NCBI GenBank assembly: GCA_946222675.1
Contig: CAMIMA010000001.1
Coordinates: 186,001 to 250,000 of the forward strand
DNA length: 64,000 nucleotides
Source: an uncultured Candidatus Saccharibacteria bacterium
Lineage (GTDB): Bacteria; Patescibacteriota; Saccharimonadia; Saccharimonadales; Saccharimonadaceae
Direction of reading: 5' to 3'
Shown: positions 42,861 through 51,712 of the stretch, in pieces
Layout of the letters: every line of letters begins with the position of its first letter
Position numbering within the stretch: the stretch's first letter is position 1
Made by a program: the position numbers and the translations under genes
Notes under the pieces: model-generated
What the model saw: the letters and a program-made list of their open reading frames with translations, nothing else
The model's database searches: none
Told to the model about the DNA's origin: nothing

Positions 42861-43124
42861 TTATTTAACAGCTACGATTTTGACGTCATGCTCTTTTGCG
42901 AACGCAGCGAGATGCTTGACGCGGCGGGCAGCAGCTTGCTTGCTTAAGACATGCTTTTTAGCTGCGGTGTCAACTGCGCTTTGAGCAGCGCGTAGCGTAT
43001 CGAAGGTTGGGTCGGCCTCAAATGCCTTGACGGCGGCGCGCATGGCACGCTTGGTGCGTAGGTTTTGCGCGTAGCGGCGGCGGTCCTGCTTCATTTGCTT
43101 AATAGCTGACTTAATTAATGGCAT
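42861..43124 (-). CDS. rpsT: 30S ribosomal protein S20
   Basis: 87 aa, very basic: MPLIKSAIKQMKQDRRRYAQNLRTKRAMR is the S20 N-terminus that binds 16S rRNA. The ATG at 43124 is chosen over a longer frame because it has AAGGAG 5 bases upstream and matches family length. Confidence 0.95.
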   Translation of the reverse strand: MPLIKSAIKQMKQDRRRYAQNLRTKRAMRAAVKAFEADPTFDTLRAAQSAVDTAAKKHVLSKQAAARRVKHLAAFAKEHDVKIVAVK

Positions 43125-43177
43125 AATACTCCTTACTGTGCGATCCGAAGACCTCTTGCACACTTAATAACTCTCAC

Positions 43178-43238
43178 ATTTTAACAGATAACTCTTGTTT
43201 GGTCAAATATTGACGGCAGGGCGATATTTTGGTATAAT
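43178..43238. promoter_or_regulatory. Divergent rpsT and rpsF promoters
   Basis: Minus: TTGACC (43201-43206), 17-base spacer, TAAAAT (43178-43183). Plus: TTGACG (43210-43215), 17-base spacer, TATAAT (43233-43238). The two -35 boxes are 3 bases apart. Confidence 0.78.
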
Positions 43239-43258
43239 TATCCTTGGTAAGTTAACCT

Positions 43259-43287
43259 GCTACCCCTGTCGACATGTCAGAGGTGGC
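43259..43287 (+). promoter_or_regulatory. Hairpin in the rpsF leader
   Basis: GCTACC pairs with GGTGGC, then CTG with CAG after a C-A mismatch, in a ~60-base 5' leader. Leaders of rpsF operons in many bacteria bind the S6:S18 dimer for feedback control; this hairpin is a candidate for that, not a proven match. Confidence 0.45.
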
Positions 43288-43307
43288 TTTAATCCAAAGG
43301 AGGACAT

Positions 43308-43679
43308 GTGTCAAACGAAGCGCTTAAACGCTACGAACTAGTAGTCTTGTTTAAGGCTGAACTCGAGTCTAAGCTCGACCCAAGCCTCAAGACTGTTGCT
43401 GACTTGATTGCTGCAAACGGCGGCAAGATTGTCAAAGAAGAAATGTGGGGCCGTAAGGAACTCGCTTACAAGATTAACGGTGAGACCCACGCGGTGTATC
43501 GCGTCTACGAGCTAGAGCTCCCAGCCGCTGCGCCAGCCAAGATTGAGGGCGTACTCAACATTAACGGCGACGTCATTCGTCATCTCTTGGCTAAGATTGA
43601 CGCCAAGGCAGAGGCCGGCCTTGCCGAAGAGAAGGCAAAGCGTGCTGCTCGCGCTAGCGACGCCGAAAAAGAAGACTAA
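43308..43679 (+). CDS. rpsF: 30S ribosomal protein S6
   Basis: KRYELVVLFKAELESKLDP and the GRKELAYKINGETHAVYRVYELELPA core identify S6, which pairs with S18 in the small subunit. 123 aa with an acidic/Lys-rich tail. GTG start with AAAGGAGG 4 bases upstream; an out-of-frame ATG overlaps it (43306). First gene of rpsF-ssb-rpsR. Confidence 0.95.
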   Translation: MSNEALKRYELVVLFKAELESKLDPSLKTVADLIAANGGKIVKEEMWGRKELAYKINGETHAVYRVYELELPAAAPAKIEGVLNINGDVIRHLLAKIDAKAEAGLAEEKAKRAARASDAEKED

Positions 43680-43710
43680 TTATCATTAATCAAGAAGGGT
43701 AAAGGGGAAT

Positions 43711-44142
43711 ATGTCAATTTGCAAGGTATCAGTTTTAGGTAATCTAACTGCTGACCCAGAGCAGCGCACCACGCCAAATGGTAACCAAGTTGCGAAGTTT
43801 TCGCTCGCTGTGAACTCATTTAACGGTGGCAACAAAACCGCAATGTTTCTTAACTGCAGCATGTGGGGCAAGCGCGGCGAGGTGATTGCCAAGAACATGA
43901 AGAAGGGGCAACCACTGTTTGTCTCTGGCACGCTCAGCCAAAGCTCGTTTACGGGCCGTGACGGTCAGACACACCAGAGCCTAGACGTCAATGTTGACGA
44001 CTTTAGCTTTGTGGGTGGCGGCCGCGGTAATGCCGGAGATGCGGCTGATACCAGCTTTAGCACCTCTGAAGGCGTCGACGCGCCAGCGCCAGTTAGCGCC
44101 AGTGATGCTAGTGCAATTGAGCTAAAAGACATCCCATTTTAA
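43711..44142 (+). CDS. ssb: Single-stranded DNA-binding protein
   Basis: OB-fold SSB: ISKVSVLGNLTADPEQRTTPNGNQVAKFSLAVN-like N-terminus, CSMWGKRGEVIAKNMKKGQPLFVSGTLSQ, a Gly/Asp/Ser linker and the tail KDIPF that docks partner proteins. 143 aa. Between rpsF and rpsR, the common bacterial order. Confidence 0.96.
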   Translation: MSICKVSVLGNLTADPEQRTTPNGNQVAKFSLAVNSFNGGNKTAMFLNCSMWGKRGEVIAKNMKKGQPLFVSGTLSQSSFTGRDGQTHQSLDVNVDDFSFVGGGRGNAGDAADTSFSTSEGVDAPAPVSASDASAIELKDIPF

Positions 44143-44157
44143 TCACGAAGGAGAATT

Positions 44158-44352
44158 ATGAAGAAATTCAAGAAGCAGTCACCAAAGTATTTTGACTACA
44201 AAGACGCTGATTCATTGAAGCGTTACACTGACAGCTACGGTCAGATTGAACCACGTAGCAAGACGGGTCTCAGCGCCCGCAGCCAACGCGCCCTCGCGGT
44301 CGCCGTCAAGCGTGCCCGCCACATTGCGCTACTACCATTTGTTGCTAACTAA
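44158..44352 (+). CDS. rpsR: 30S ribosomal protein S18
   Basis: 64 aa, basic: YFDYKDADSLKRYTDSYGQIEPRSKTGLSARSQRALAVAVKRARHIALLPF is S18 almost to the consensus. Ribosome binding site GAAGGAGAA. Confidence 0.96.
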   Translation: MKKFKKQSPKYFDYKDADSLKRYTDSYGQIEPRSKTGLSARSQRALAVAVKRARHIALLPFVAN

Positions 44353-44399
44353 TTTATCAAGCAGAGGCGGAAGTTTTCGCCCCTGTGGAAAGGGGAAAG

Positions 44400-44963
44400 A
44401 TGTATAGTCCAACCGACCTAAAGAAGGGCCGTCTCATTAATATTAATGGCGAGCCATATCGCGTCACCGATTACAATCAGAAGGTAATGGGCCGCGGTGG
44501 CTCAATTGTCACCGTCAAAATCAAGGGATTGATCAGCGGTAATGCTCTCACCAAGACCTACAAGGGTCAGGAAAAGATTGAGGCTGCTACGGTTTCAACC
44601 CAGCCGGCGCAGTATCTTTACAGTGATAACACTACGGTGTATTTCATGAATCCAGATACTTACGACCAGTTTGAATTGCCACTTGAAGACGCCGACGATG
44701 TGCCAAAGTACATGCGTGAGGGCGCCGAAGTTCAGTTGCAGTTCTTCGACGACCGCGTGATTGCCGTGGAGCTCCCAACCACTGTGCCACTCAAGGTAAT
44801 TGAGGCGGCTGATGTGGTGAAGGGCGATACCACCAGCAGCGTTCAGAAGGACGCCAAAGTGGAGACCGGTATTGTAGTCAAGACGCCTGCGTTTATTAAG
44901 GTAGGCGATACCATTAAAGTCGATACGCGCGACGGCCATTACGTCGAGCGTGTAAAGGAATAG
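44400..44963 (+). CDS. efp: Translation elongation factor P
   Basis: Relieves ribosome stalling at polyproline. 187 aa from ATG 44400 (preceded by AAAGGGGA); an upstream GTG would add five residues before the family start. Three beta domains: KOW-like YSPTDLKKGRLININGEPYRV, central YLYSDNTTVYFMNPDTYDQFELP and C-terminal DTRDGHYVERV. The tip loop reads MGRGGS, so the residue that is modified Lys in E. coli is Arg32 here. The 23401 protein, rich in Pro runs, is a plausible client. Confidence 0.95.
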   Translation: MYSPTDLKKGRLININGEPYRVTDYNQKVMGRGGSIVTVKIKGLISGNALTKTYKGQEKIEAATVSTQPAQYLYSDNTTVYFMNPDTYDQFELPLEDADDVPKYMREGAEVQLQFFDDRVIAVELPTTVPLKVIEAADVVKGDTTSSVQKDAKVETGIVVKTPAFIKVGDTIKVDTRDGHYVERVKE

Positions 44964-44964
44964 C

Positions 44965-45711
44965 ATGCCAGTAGCGACTCAACCGAACCGTGGTCGCCGC
45001 CTTGACCAAGCTGTGTTCCAGCTTGGCTTGGTAGCGTCACGGTCGCAGGCTGAGTCGTATATTCGTTTAGGCAAAGTTACCGTGGCGGGGCGCGTGGTCA
45101 CCAAGCCCGGCTTTTTTGTGAAGGACATTGCCGCGGTACAACTCCATCAGGATGAGCAGTTTGTGTCGCGCGCTGGGCTGAAGCTAAAGTCGGTCGCCGA
45201 GCAGCTGGGGCTGAATTTTCAGGGTAAAGTGGTACTGGATGTTGGGTCGAGCGCGGGTGGCTTTACCGATTACGCTCTTAGCCGTGGCGCCACGAAGTCG
45301 ATTTGTGTGGATGTGGGCACCAACCAACTCCACCCGAAGCTGCGCCAAGATGCGCGGGTTGAGTTGCACGAGAAGACTGACATTCGTGATTTCACCACCC
45401 CACAAACGATTGATATTATTGTAATTGATGTTTCGTTTATTTCGCTCCGTGAGATTTTGCCTCATATCGCGCGGCAGCTAGCTGGCCCACAGACGCTGAT
45501 TGCCGCCATGGTGAAGCCACAATTTGAGGTGGGCGAGCGGCTGAAGTCGCATGGCGTTATTAAAAATAACGCCGAGCGGCGGCAAATTTTACACGATTTT
45601 GAACAGTGGTCGAAGGCTTATTTTGTCATTAAGGCCAAGGCCGACAGCGCCGTGAAGGGCGCGCACGGCAACCAAGAGCGGTTTTATCTGCTACAAAAGA
45701 CCACTCACTAG
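44965..45711 (+). CDS. tlyA: TlyA-family rRNA 2'-O-methyltransferase
   Basis: S4 RNA-binding domain at the start (RLDQAVFQLGLVASRSQAESYIRLGKVTVAG, ~11-42), then an FtsJ-like SAM methyltransferase (KVVLDVGSSAGGFTDYALSRGA, ~90-111; IIVIDVSFISL, ~149-159; MVKPQFEVG, ~187-195). TlyA methylates ribose 2'-OH in rRNA; once called hemolysin. 248 aa. Starts one base after efp. Confidence 0.93.
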   Translation: MPVATQPNRGRRLDQAVFQLGLVASRSQAESYIRLGKVTVAGRVVTKPGFFVKDIAAVQLHQDEQFVSRAGLKLKSVAEQLGLNFQGKVVLDVGSSAGGFTDYALSRGATKSICVDVGTNQLHPKLRQDARVELHEKTDIRDFTTPQTIDIIVIDVSFISLREILPHIARQLAGPQTLIAAMVKPQFEVGERLKSHGVIKNNAERRQILHDFEQWSKAYFVIKAKADSAVKGAHGNQERFYLLQKTTH

Positions 45712-45721
45712 TGAAAATATT

Positions 45722-45744
45722 AAGCGCCCATGACGAGCGCTTTT
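45722..45744. terminator. Intrinsic terminator between tlyA and ychF
   Basis: 6-bp stem AAGCGC/GCGCTT, 9-base loop, T run; between convergent genes. Confidence 0.75.
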
Positions 45745-45761
45745 AAGTAATTTTTAACCAG

Positions 45762-46883
45762 TTATTTTGAGACGTTGAACCGGAACTCAACGATGTCGTC
45801 CGGCTGCATGACATAGGTTTTGCCTTCAGTGCGCAATTTACCGGCAGCGCGGGCGTTAGCTTCGGAACCGGCAGCCACGAGGTCGGGGTATGAGACGATT
45901 TGCGCTGCAATGAAGCCCTTTTCAAAGTCGGTGTGAATTACGCCGGCAGCTTGTGGCGCGGTCCAACCTTGGTGGATGGTCCAAGCGTGGACTTCCTTCG
46001 GGCCGGCAGTGAGATAAGACTGCAAGCCGAGCGTGCGGTAGGCGGCGCGAATTAGCTGATTGAGCCCCGAGTCGCTAACGCCGTAGTCGCTCAGTAGTTC
46101 TTTTGCCTCTTCTGGGCTGAGTGAGCGAATCTCACTTTCTAGTTCAGCCGAGACGAAGACGGCTTGGATATCAGAGGTAGCAACGCTAGTGGCGGCGGCC
46201 GCAGCGGCAATTAATTTGGCTTGTGCGGCGCTGTCGGTCAAGGTGGCTTCGTCGACATTAAACAGGTAAATCACTGGTAGTGCTGAGAGCAAGTTGAGCC
46301 CGTCGAGCTGGGCGGCGAGGTCTTCGGCTGAGGTTTGTTTAAACTCCGCCGGCGTCTTTCCTTGCATCAGCTGGTTATATACCGACTCAAGGAAGGCGAC
46401 TTTGGCCTTGAGCTTCGGGTTGGCCTTAGCTTCCTTTTGTAACTTCGGCAAGTGTTTTTCAATGGTTGCACCGTCCGCGAGGGCAAGCTCAGTGTTGATA
46501 ACCTCTATGTCGCTTTGTGGGTCAACGGTAGTCGTGCCGTCGGCGCGCTGAATGCCGTCGTTATGAAAGGCGCGCACCACGTGGCAGATAGCGTCACATT
46601 CACGGATGTTGGCGAGAAACTTGTTGCCTAGGCCTTCGCCCTTACTTGCGCCCGCTACTAGGCCAGCCACGTCAACAAACTCTACAGTCGCGGGGACGAT
46701 TTTGCTTGCGCCGTAAATTTCGCATAATTTAGTTAGTCGCGGGTCGGGCACGGGTACGATACCAGTGTTGGGCTCGATGGTGGCAAATGGGTAATTTGCC
46801 GCCAGCACCTCAGAATTAGTGAGGGCGTTAAAGAGGGTAGACTTGCCAACGTTTGGCAGCCCCACAATCGCAATTTTTAACAT
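45762..46883 (-). CDS. ychF: Ribosome-binding ATPase YchF
   Basis: Obg-family P-loop protein that prefers ATP and associates with ribosomes. G1 GLPNVGKSTLFNAL (~8-21), switch region VEFVDVAGLVAGASKGEGLGNKFL (~67-90), G4 NVDE in place of NKxD (explains ATP preference), C-terminal TGS domain (KEVHAWTIHQGWTAPQAAGVIHTDFEKGFIAA). 373 aa. Leaderless start 6 bases after TAAAAT. Confidence 0.96.
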   Translation of the reverse strand: MLKIAIVGLPNVGKSTLFNALTNSEVLAANYPFATIEPNTGIVPVPDPRLTKLCEIYGASKIVPATVEFVDVAGLVAGASKGEGLGNKFLANIRECDAICHVVRAFHNDGIQRADGTTTVDPQSDIEVINTELALADGATIEKHLPKLQKEAKANPKLKAKVAFLESVYNQLMQGKTPAEFKQTSAEDLAAQLDGLNLLSALPVIYLFNVDEATLTDSAAQAKLIAAAAAATSVATSDIQAVFVSAELESEIRSLSPEEAKELLSDYGVSDSGLNQLIRAAYRTLGLQSYLTAGPKEVHAWTIHQGWTAPQAAGVIHTDFEKGFIAAQIVSYPDLVAAGSEANARAAGKLRTEGKTYVMQPDDIVEFRFNVSK

Positions 46884-46948
46884 AATATTATTTTAACATG
46901 TTTTATAATTTATTGCGTTTTTGATTACGTTTATGTTATAATTACGGT

Positions 46949-47992
46949 ATGAATTTTGGTAAATCGGTGGGTAACTTTTTTGCACTAGATATCGGCACGA
47001 CGGCCATTCGTGTGGTTGAGCTAGCGCATTCCAGCAGTGGTTGGGAGCTGAAGCATTATGGGGTACAGCCAATTGACCCTAAGTTAAGTGAATCGACGGC
47101 GGAGCATGACCGTCGTGAGTTGGGCGAGGCGATTGTTCGCCTAGTTGAGCAGTCAGATATTAAAACTCACGATGTTGCGATTGGTATTCCAACCAACAAA
47201 ATCTTTTTTACTGTAGTAGAACTACCAAATGCTTCGCGTCAGGAGCTAAATAATGCCATCAAATATCAATTATCTTCTTATATTCCATTAAAGGTCGATG
47301 AGTCGAAGGCTGACTGGGCAATTTTAGGCCAGTCGGTTAACGATAGCAATAAAACTGAGGTGATGATAATGGCTGTCAAGAATGATTATACCGAGTCGCG
47401 GCTAGAATTTATTGAGTCGTTGGGCTTTAGTGTGATGGCAATTGAGCCAGACTCACTCGCAATTGTGCGTTCACTTTTGCCAGATGGCGTAACGGACGGT
47501 CGTTTGATTGTTGATATGGGCGAGATGGCGACGGATATTATTGCCACGCTTGGTACAGCGCCACGCTTGGTGCGCTCAATTCCAATTGGCCTAGCTACTC
47601 TGGTACGTATGGCAAAGCAGAACCTTAATATTGATGACGCTCAGGCGCGCCAACTAGTCTTAAAGTTTGGCGTTTCAGAGGCCAACCTCAATGGTCAGCT
47701 CGCGCGTGCGCTTGAACCGGCTTTACGTCAGTTTGCTTTGGAGCTTACTAAGTCCATCAATTATTTTGCTGGCCGTTATCAGAACGCTACGATGAATAGC
47801 ATCTTGATTAGTGGTTACACTTCAGTTTTGGCTGGTTTCCCAGAGTTTATTGCTGATAAAATGAGTCTGCAAGTGCAAGTGGCTACGCCATGGCAACATG
47901 TAAATGTGCCATCTGCAGCGCAGGCAAGCCTAGCACCAATTAGTTCACAAATGGCGGTGACTGTTGGCTTAGCGGAAAGGCTTGGCATCTAA
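46949..47992 (+). CDS. pilM: Type IV pilus assembly protein PilM
   Basis: Actin-like cytoplasmic ATPase of the pilus alignment complex. ALDIGTTAIRVVEL (~13-26), the PilM-type VAIGIPTNKIFFTVVELPN, and DMGEMATDIIATLG (~191-204) are ASKHA motifs. 347 aa. Leaderless (TATAAT 6 bases upstream). First of a co-linear operon; the next gene starts at the base after its stop. Confidence 0.93.
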   Translation: MNFGKSVGNFFALDIGTTAIRVVELAHSSSGWELKHYGVQPIDPKLSESTAEHDRRELGEAIVRLVEQSDIKTHDVAIGIPTNKIFFTVVELPNASRQELNNAIKYQLSSYIPLKVDESKADWAILGQSVNDSNKTEVMIMAVKNDYTESRLEFIESLGFSVMAIEPDSLAIVRSLLPDGVTDGRLIVDMGEMATDIIATLGTAPRLVRSIPIGLATLVRMAKQNLNIDDAQARQLVLKFGVSEANLNGQLARALEPALRQFALELTKSINYFAGRYQNATMNSILISGYTSVLAGFPEFIADKMSLQVQVATPWQHVNVPSAAQASLAPISSQMAVTVGLAERLGI

Positions 47993-48946
47993 ATGGCTTC
48001 GAACCACCCAACTATACCACAGATTAACCTCTTGCCGGATGTTAAGATTAGCCTAATTAAGGCGCGTATGCAGCGCAACATTATGGTTAGTGTGAGCATC
48101 TTGATTACGGTAATTTGTGGTACTATTATGTTTATTCTAACTTCTACTCTGACTACTCTCGCAGTGGTAAAGACGGTGGCTGACGGCAATATTAAAAATT
48201 ACAGCAATAAAATCACCAAAGAGCAGCGTACGGGTGAATTGAATGAGTACATGACTATTCAGAATCAGCTAGAACAGATTAGCAAGCTAAAAAAGACACA
48301 AGAGAACTATACACTGGTGTTTGATTATCTCTCTAAGCTCAATCCAACTGGGGTGAACAGTATGACGATTAGTACGTTTCGTATTAGTGGGTTAGTTCAA
48401 TCTAAGGCATACGGCAATGCACCAGGGACTATTACATTGCAGGCTAAAACTAGTGGCTATTCAGCATTGAACGTGATTAAGTTGACTATGCAGAAGGCGA
48501 AGATTCATTACCATCTAAACAAGGATGACAAAGAGCATGTTGAACCAATCTTTAAGGATGTAAAGCTCAGTGGTGTGTCGGTTTCAGCTGATTACTCTGG
48601 TAAATCAAACGGCGATGATAATGGTAGATTGTCATTTACGTTAACTTTAAAGTATAATCCGATTATTTTTGCTTATAACATTAGCAATACGTCGGTTGAG
48701 GTACCGAATGAGACGATTTCTGACTCACGCGATAACACGCCAGGTGTAGATAAGAAGCTATTTGATGGTAAGGCTAATAGTAAGCCAAATGACGACAATG
48801 CCTCAAAGAAGCCAAAACTCGATAGTCATAAGAAGACGAGTGATGATAAGTCTAGTAGTACTAAGGCTATCGATACCAAGACTAGTAACAACCAGTCAAA
48901 TAGTAGCGATAGTCAAAACAAGACAAATGATGGAGGAGATAAATAA
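47993..48946 (+). CDS. pilN: Type IV pilus PilN-like protein
   Basis: PilN binds PilM by the cytoplasmic N-terminus; here IPQINLLPDVKI (residues ~7-18) matches the PilN INLLP motif. One membrane helix (~30-58), a coiled coil and an extracellular ferredoxin-like part follow. The last ~80 residues are a Ser/Lys/Asp/Asn-rich tail not usual for PilN. 317 aa. Overlaps the next start by one base (TAATG). Confidence 0.85.
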   Translation: MASNHPTIPQINLLPDVKISLIKARMQRNIMVSVSILITVICGTIMFILTSTLTTLAVVKTVADGNIKNYSNKITKEQRTGELNEYMTIQNQLEQISKLKKTQENYTLVFDYLSKLNPTGVNSMTISTFRISGLVQSKAYGNAPGTITLQAKTSGYSALNVIKLTMQKAKIHYHLNKDDKEHVEPIFKDVKLSGVSVSADYSGKSNGDDNGRLSFTLTLKYNPIIFAYNISNTSVEVPNETISDSRDNTPGVDKKLFDGKANSKPNDDNASKKPKLDSHKKTSDDKSSSTKAIDTKTSNNQSNSSDSQNKTNDGGDK

Positions 48947-49659
48947 TGAAATTTGATTTAAAATCACTTCTGTCTAGCTCTATTGTGGGTAAGCGACAGC
49001 AAATTGACAGCGCACAAAAGCAGGTGATGATGTGGCTATCGTTTGCTGGTTGCGCCGTGGTGGTTACTGTGATTGTTGGCTGTAACTTCTGGGATAAAAT
49101 TGTTTATCAGACAAAGGTAAATACGGAAGTTGGTAAGACGGAAGCTATCTTGAAGGACAATATTACTAAAATTAAGAGAATTAAAAGTAATGTTGATGCC
49201 TTAAAGGCGGATGAGTCGCTCAACTTATCGCAAATTAAGTCTGACGATAAGTCGCCTTTGCAGGTTGTGCTTGATGCCTTGCCAACCAAGAATGACTTTG
49301 CTTCACTTGGCTCATCTTTGCAAGACCGCATTTTATCTCGTTCGGGTGCGTTTATTCAATCAATTAATATCGATGAGACACATGAGGCGAGTACTTCTAG
49401 TAGCAGTAGTAGCTCATCATCTAGTGAAAAAACTCTAGGTCTACCAGCTAAGCCAGTGCGCTTCTCTGTTACTTTCTCTGGTACGATTAATGATATTCGA
49501 GATACATTACGCGACCTTAATAACTCGATTCGTACGATAGTAATTAACGACCTACAAATTGACGGCTCGGATGATAAGATGAATGCGCGTGTGAGCGCGA
49601 CGACTTATTACTCACCAAAGGTTAACTATAAGTTGATGCAGAAGGAGGTGACCCCGTGA
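48946..49659 (+). CDS. Type IV pilus PilO-like protein
   Basis: One membrane helix (~26-48), a coiled coil (TEVGKTEAILKDNITKIKRI) and a C-terminal alpha/beta domain (VRFSVTFSGTINDIRDTLRDLNNSIRTIVINDLQID), the build of PilO. A run of ten Ser (~149-158) sits in a linker. Assigned from topology and position after pilN. Ends in TGA, overlapping the next start by 4 bases. Confidence 0.75.
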   Translation: MKFDLKSLLSSSIVGKRQQIDSAQKQVMMWLSFAGCAVVVTVIVGCNFWDKIVYQTKVNTEVGKTEAILKDNITKIKRIKSNVDALKADESLNLSQIKSDDKSPLQVVLDALPTKNDFASLGSSLQDRILSRSGAFIQSINIDETHEASTSSSSSSSSSSEKTLGLPAKPVRFSVTFSGTINDIRDTLRDLNNSIRTIVINDLQIDGSDDKMNARVSATTYYSPKVNYKLMQKEVTP

Positions 49660-49913
49660 AAAAATCAGATATTGCAATGGTGATATTTATTGTTGGTTTA
49701 GTTGGTATGGTGACATACTTTATGACTGATATGCTACTATCGACGCCAACCAAGAGTCCGCAAACAGTGACTTACGCGGAGAAGTTTACTGATAGAGTAG
49801 TCAAACCAGACCGTGCGGTGTTTAATGAGCATGGCATCAACCCAACTGTGGAATCAAATATTGGTTCGACAGGCGGTTTGCCGTTTAAGTCTACGTCAGA
49901 GGAAGACAAGTAG
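49656..49913 (+). CDS. Small bitopic pilus-operon protein (85 aa)
   Basis: GTG start in GTGA overlap with the PilO-like gene. One membrane helix (~6-28, AMVIFIVGLVGMVTYFMTDMLL), then ~55 extracellular polar residues. Takes the place where PilP-type proteins occur but shares no clear motif. Its stop shares one base with the pilB start. Confidence 0.7.
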   Translation: MKKSDIAMVIFIVGLVGMVTYFMTDMLLSTPTKSPQTVTYAEKFTDRVVKPDRAVFNEHGINPTVESNIGSTGGLPFKSTSEEDK

Positions 49914-51676
49914 TGGCAATTTTAACTGATGAAAACCGTCGCGATATTGAGCAATACTTTATTGACTCTGGTTTAGTGACGCAAGAAAAGCTTGATGAGC
50001 TAAAAGTTGATGCTGCCGACCATGAGCAGCCACTAATCACTTATATGATTAGTGAGGGGGTAATTGATGATGAGCAGTTAACTCAGGCGATCTCACATGT
50101 AACCCATGTGCCATATGCCAACTTGTCACATGCTGCTATTCCATCAGAGGTGTTGGCACTTTTGCCGATGGAAGTAGCGCAGCGCTTTATGGCGGTGCCG
50201 CTTGGCGAAACTACTGAGGGCGGCGCAAAGCGTTTGGCTGTGGCAATGCTGGATGCCAACAATGTCCAAGCAATTGACTTTTTGTCAAACGAAATCAATC
50301 GGCCTTTGAAGGTCTATTTGGCGTCTGAGTCGGGTATCAATAACATTCTGTCTCAGTATCACCTAGATGTTGACGAATCGGTAGCGGAAAAGGCGCGCAA
50401 GGAAGCGCGTATCTCGCCTAATGTTCAGGTGATTGCGCAGGACTCGCCAACTTCTAAGATTTTGACGCAGTTACTGGAGTACGCTCAGCGTTCGCGTGCT
50501 TCAGATATTCACATCGAGCCACACGAGAATAAGTTGGTGGTGCGAATGCGTATCGATGGCGTGTTGCGTGTAGTGATGGACTTGCCAAAGTCATTTGAAG
50601 CGCCACTAATTTCGCGTATTAAAATTTTGGCCAATTTGAAGATTGATGAACACCGTCGACCACAGGATGGTCAGTTCGTGGTGAAGGTGTCCGACCGCGA
50701 GGTTGACCTTCGTATTGCTATTTCACCGGTGATTTGGGGTGAGCAAGTAGTGATTCGTTTACTTGATAAGTCGGGTTCAAGCTTTAAGTTGGAGGATATG
50801 GGTTATACGGGACGTGCTCTTCGTACGATTCGTCGTGGTATTGCGAAGCCAAATGGCATGGTTCTTACTTCAGGTCCGACTGGTTCAGGTAAGTCTACTT
50901 CTCTGTATGCCTTGGTGCAGGAGATTTTTAGCGAAGAGATTAACATTATTACTCTAGAAGACCCAGTAGAGTACCGTATGAACGGTGTTAATCAGATTCA
51001 GGTAAATACGGCGACGGGTTTAACTTTCGCTTCGGGGTTGCGTTCCATCTTGCGTCTTGACCCAGATGTCGTACTTGTGGGTGAGATTCGTGATGCTGAG
51101 ACGGCTAACTTGGCGGTGCAGGCGGCTTTGACGGGTCACTTGGTGTTTTCAACCCTTCACACTAACTCAGCTGCAGGTATTTTGCCACGTTTGTTGGATA
51201 TGGGCGTAGAGCCATTTCTGATTGCGTCAACGATTAATACCGTGATTGGCCAGCGTTTGGTGCGCCGTAATAGTTCGGACCGTGAAACTTATACTAGTAG
51301 TGAAGTAGAAACTGCGTCAATTCGTGATACAGTGGGTAAGCTACTGCCAAAAGACCAGGCGGAAATGCGTAAGATCTGTGATGACTTGGGCTATGATAAA
51401 TTGCCGTTAGCTAGCCAGCCTAACTTTGAGCTTTATCATGGTAAAGAAACCTCTACAACGCCAGGCGGCTATAAAGGACGTATCGGTCTATACGAGGTGA
51501 TTGAAGTGACTGAGGAAATTCAGCAGATGATTATTAAGCATGCAACTTCGAGTCAAATTCAAGAGGTGGCTGAAGCTCAAGGCATGATTCCGATGAAGTC
51601 GGATGGATATTTGAAGGCGTTGGCTGGCGATACCACAATCGAAGAAGTTAATCGTGTGGCAGGTGGTATTGCTTAA
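49913..51676 (+). CDS. pilB: Type IV pilus extension ATPase PilB/GspE
   Basis: Hexameric motor for pilus polymerisation. N-terminal MshEN-like domain (~1-150), Walker A LTSGPTGSGKSTSLYALV (~320-337), Asp box NIITLEDPVEYRMNGVNQIQVN, Walker B DPDVVLVGEIRDAETA (~382-397), His box LTGHLVFSTLHTNSA. The tetracysteine zinc motif of many PilB proteins is not seen. 587 aa. GTG start. Confidence 0.95.
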   Translation: MAILTDENRRDIEQYFIDSGLVTQEKLDELKVDAADHEQPLITYMISEGVIDDEQLTQAISHVTHVPYANLSHAAIPSEVLALLPMEVAQRFMAVPLGETTEGGAKRLAVAMLDANNVQAIDFLSNEINRPLKVYLASESGINNILSQYHLDVDESVAEKARKEARISPNVQVIAQDSPTSKILTQLLEYAQRSRASDIHIEPHENKLVVRMRIDGVLRVVMDLPKSFEAPLISRIKILANLKIDEHRRPQDGQFVVKVSDREVDLRIAISPVIWGEQVVIRLLDKSGSSFKLEDMGYTGRALRTIRRGIAKPNGMVLTSGPTGSGKSTSLYALVQEIFSEEINIITLEDPVEYRMNGVNQIQVNTATGLTFASGLRSILRLDPDVVLVGEIRDAETANLAVQAALTGHLVFSTLHTNSAAGILPRLLDMGVEPFLIASTINTVIGQRLVRRNSSDRETYTSSEVETASIRDTVGKLLPKDQAEMRKICDDLGYDKLPLASQPNFELYHGKETSTTPGGYKGRIGLYEVIEVTEEIQQMIIKHATSSQIQEVAEAQGMIPMKSDGYLKALAGDTTIEEVNRVAGGIA

Positions 51677-51687
51677 AACATAAGTGC

Positions 51688-51710
51688 TATAATAGATAAA
51701 ACGGGGGGAG
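51688..51710 (+). promoter_or_regulatory. Promoter and ribosome binding site of pilT
   Basis: Extended -10 TGCTATAAT (TATAAT 51688-51693) then GGGGGGAG (51703-51710) before the ATG; leader of about 13 bases. Gives an internal promoter in the pilus operon. Confidence 0.65.
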
Positions 51711-51712
51711 AT

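Noticed and set aside
43125..43163. Longer start for S20
   Set aside because: Adds 13 residues not in the family; the internal ATG has a good Shine-Dalgarno.
49656..49659. TGA as a recoded glycine codon (as in SR1/Gracilibacteria)
   Set aside because: TGA here and at 35752-35754 ends genes at the expected lengths in ATGA/GTGA overlaps, so the standard bacterial code fits.
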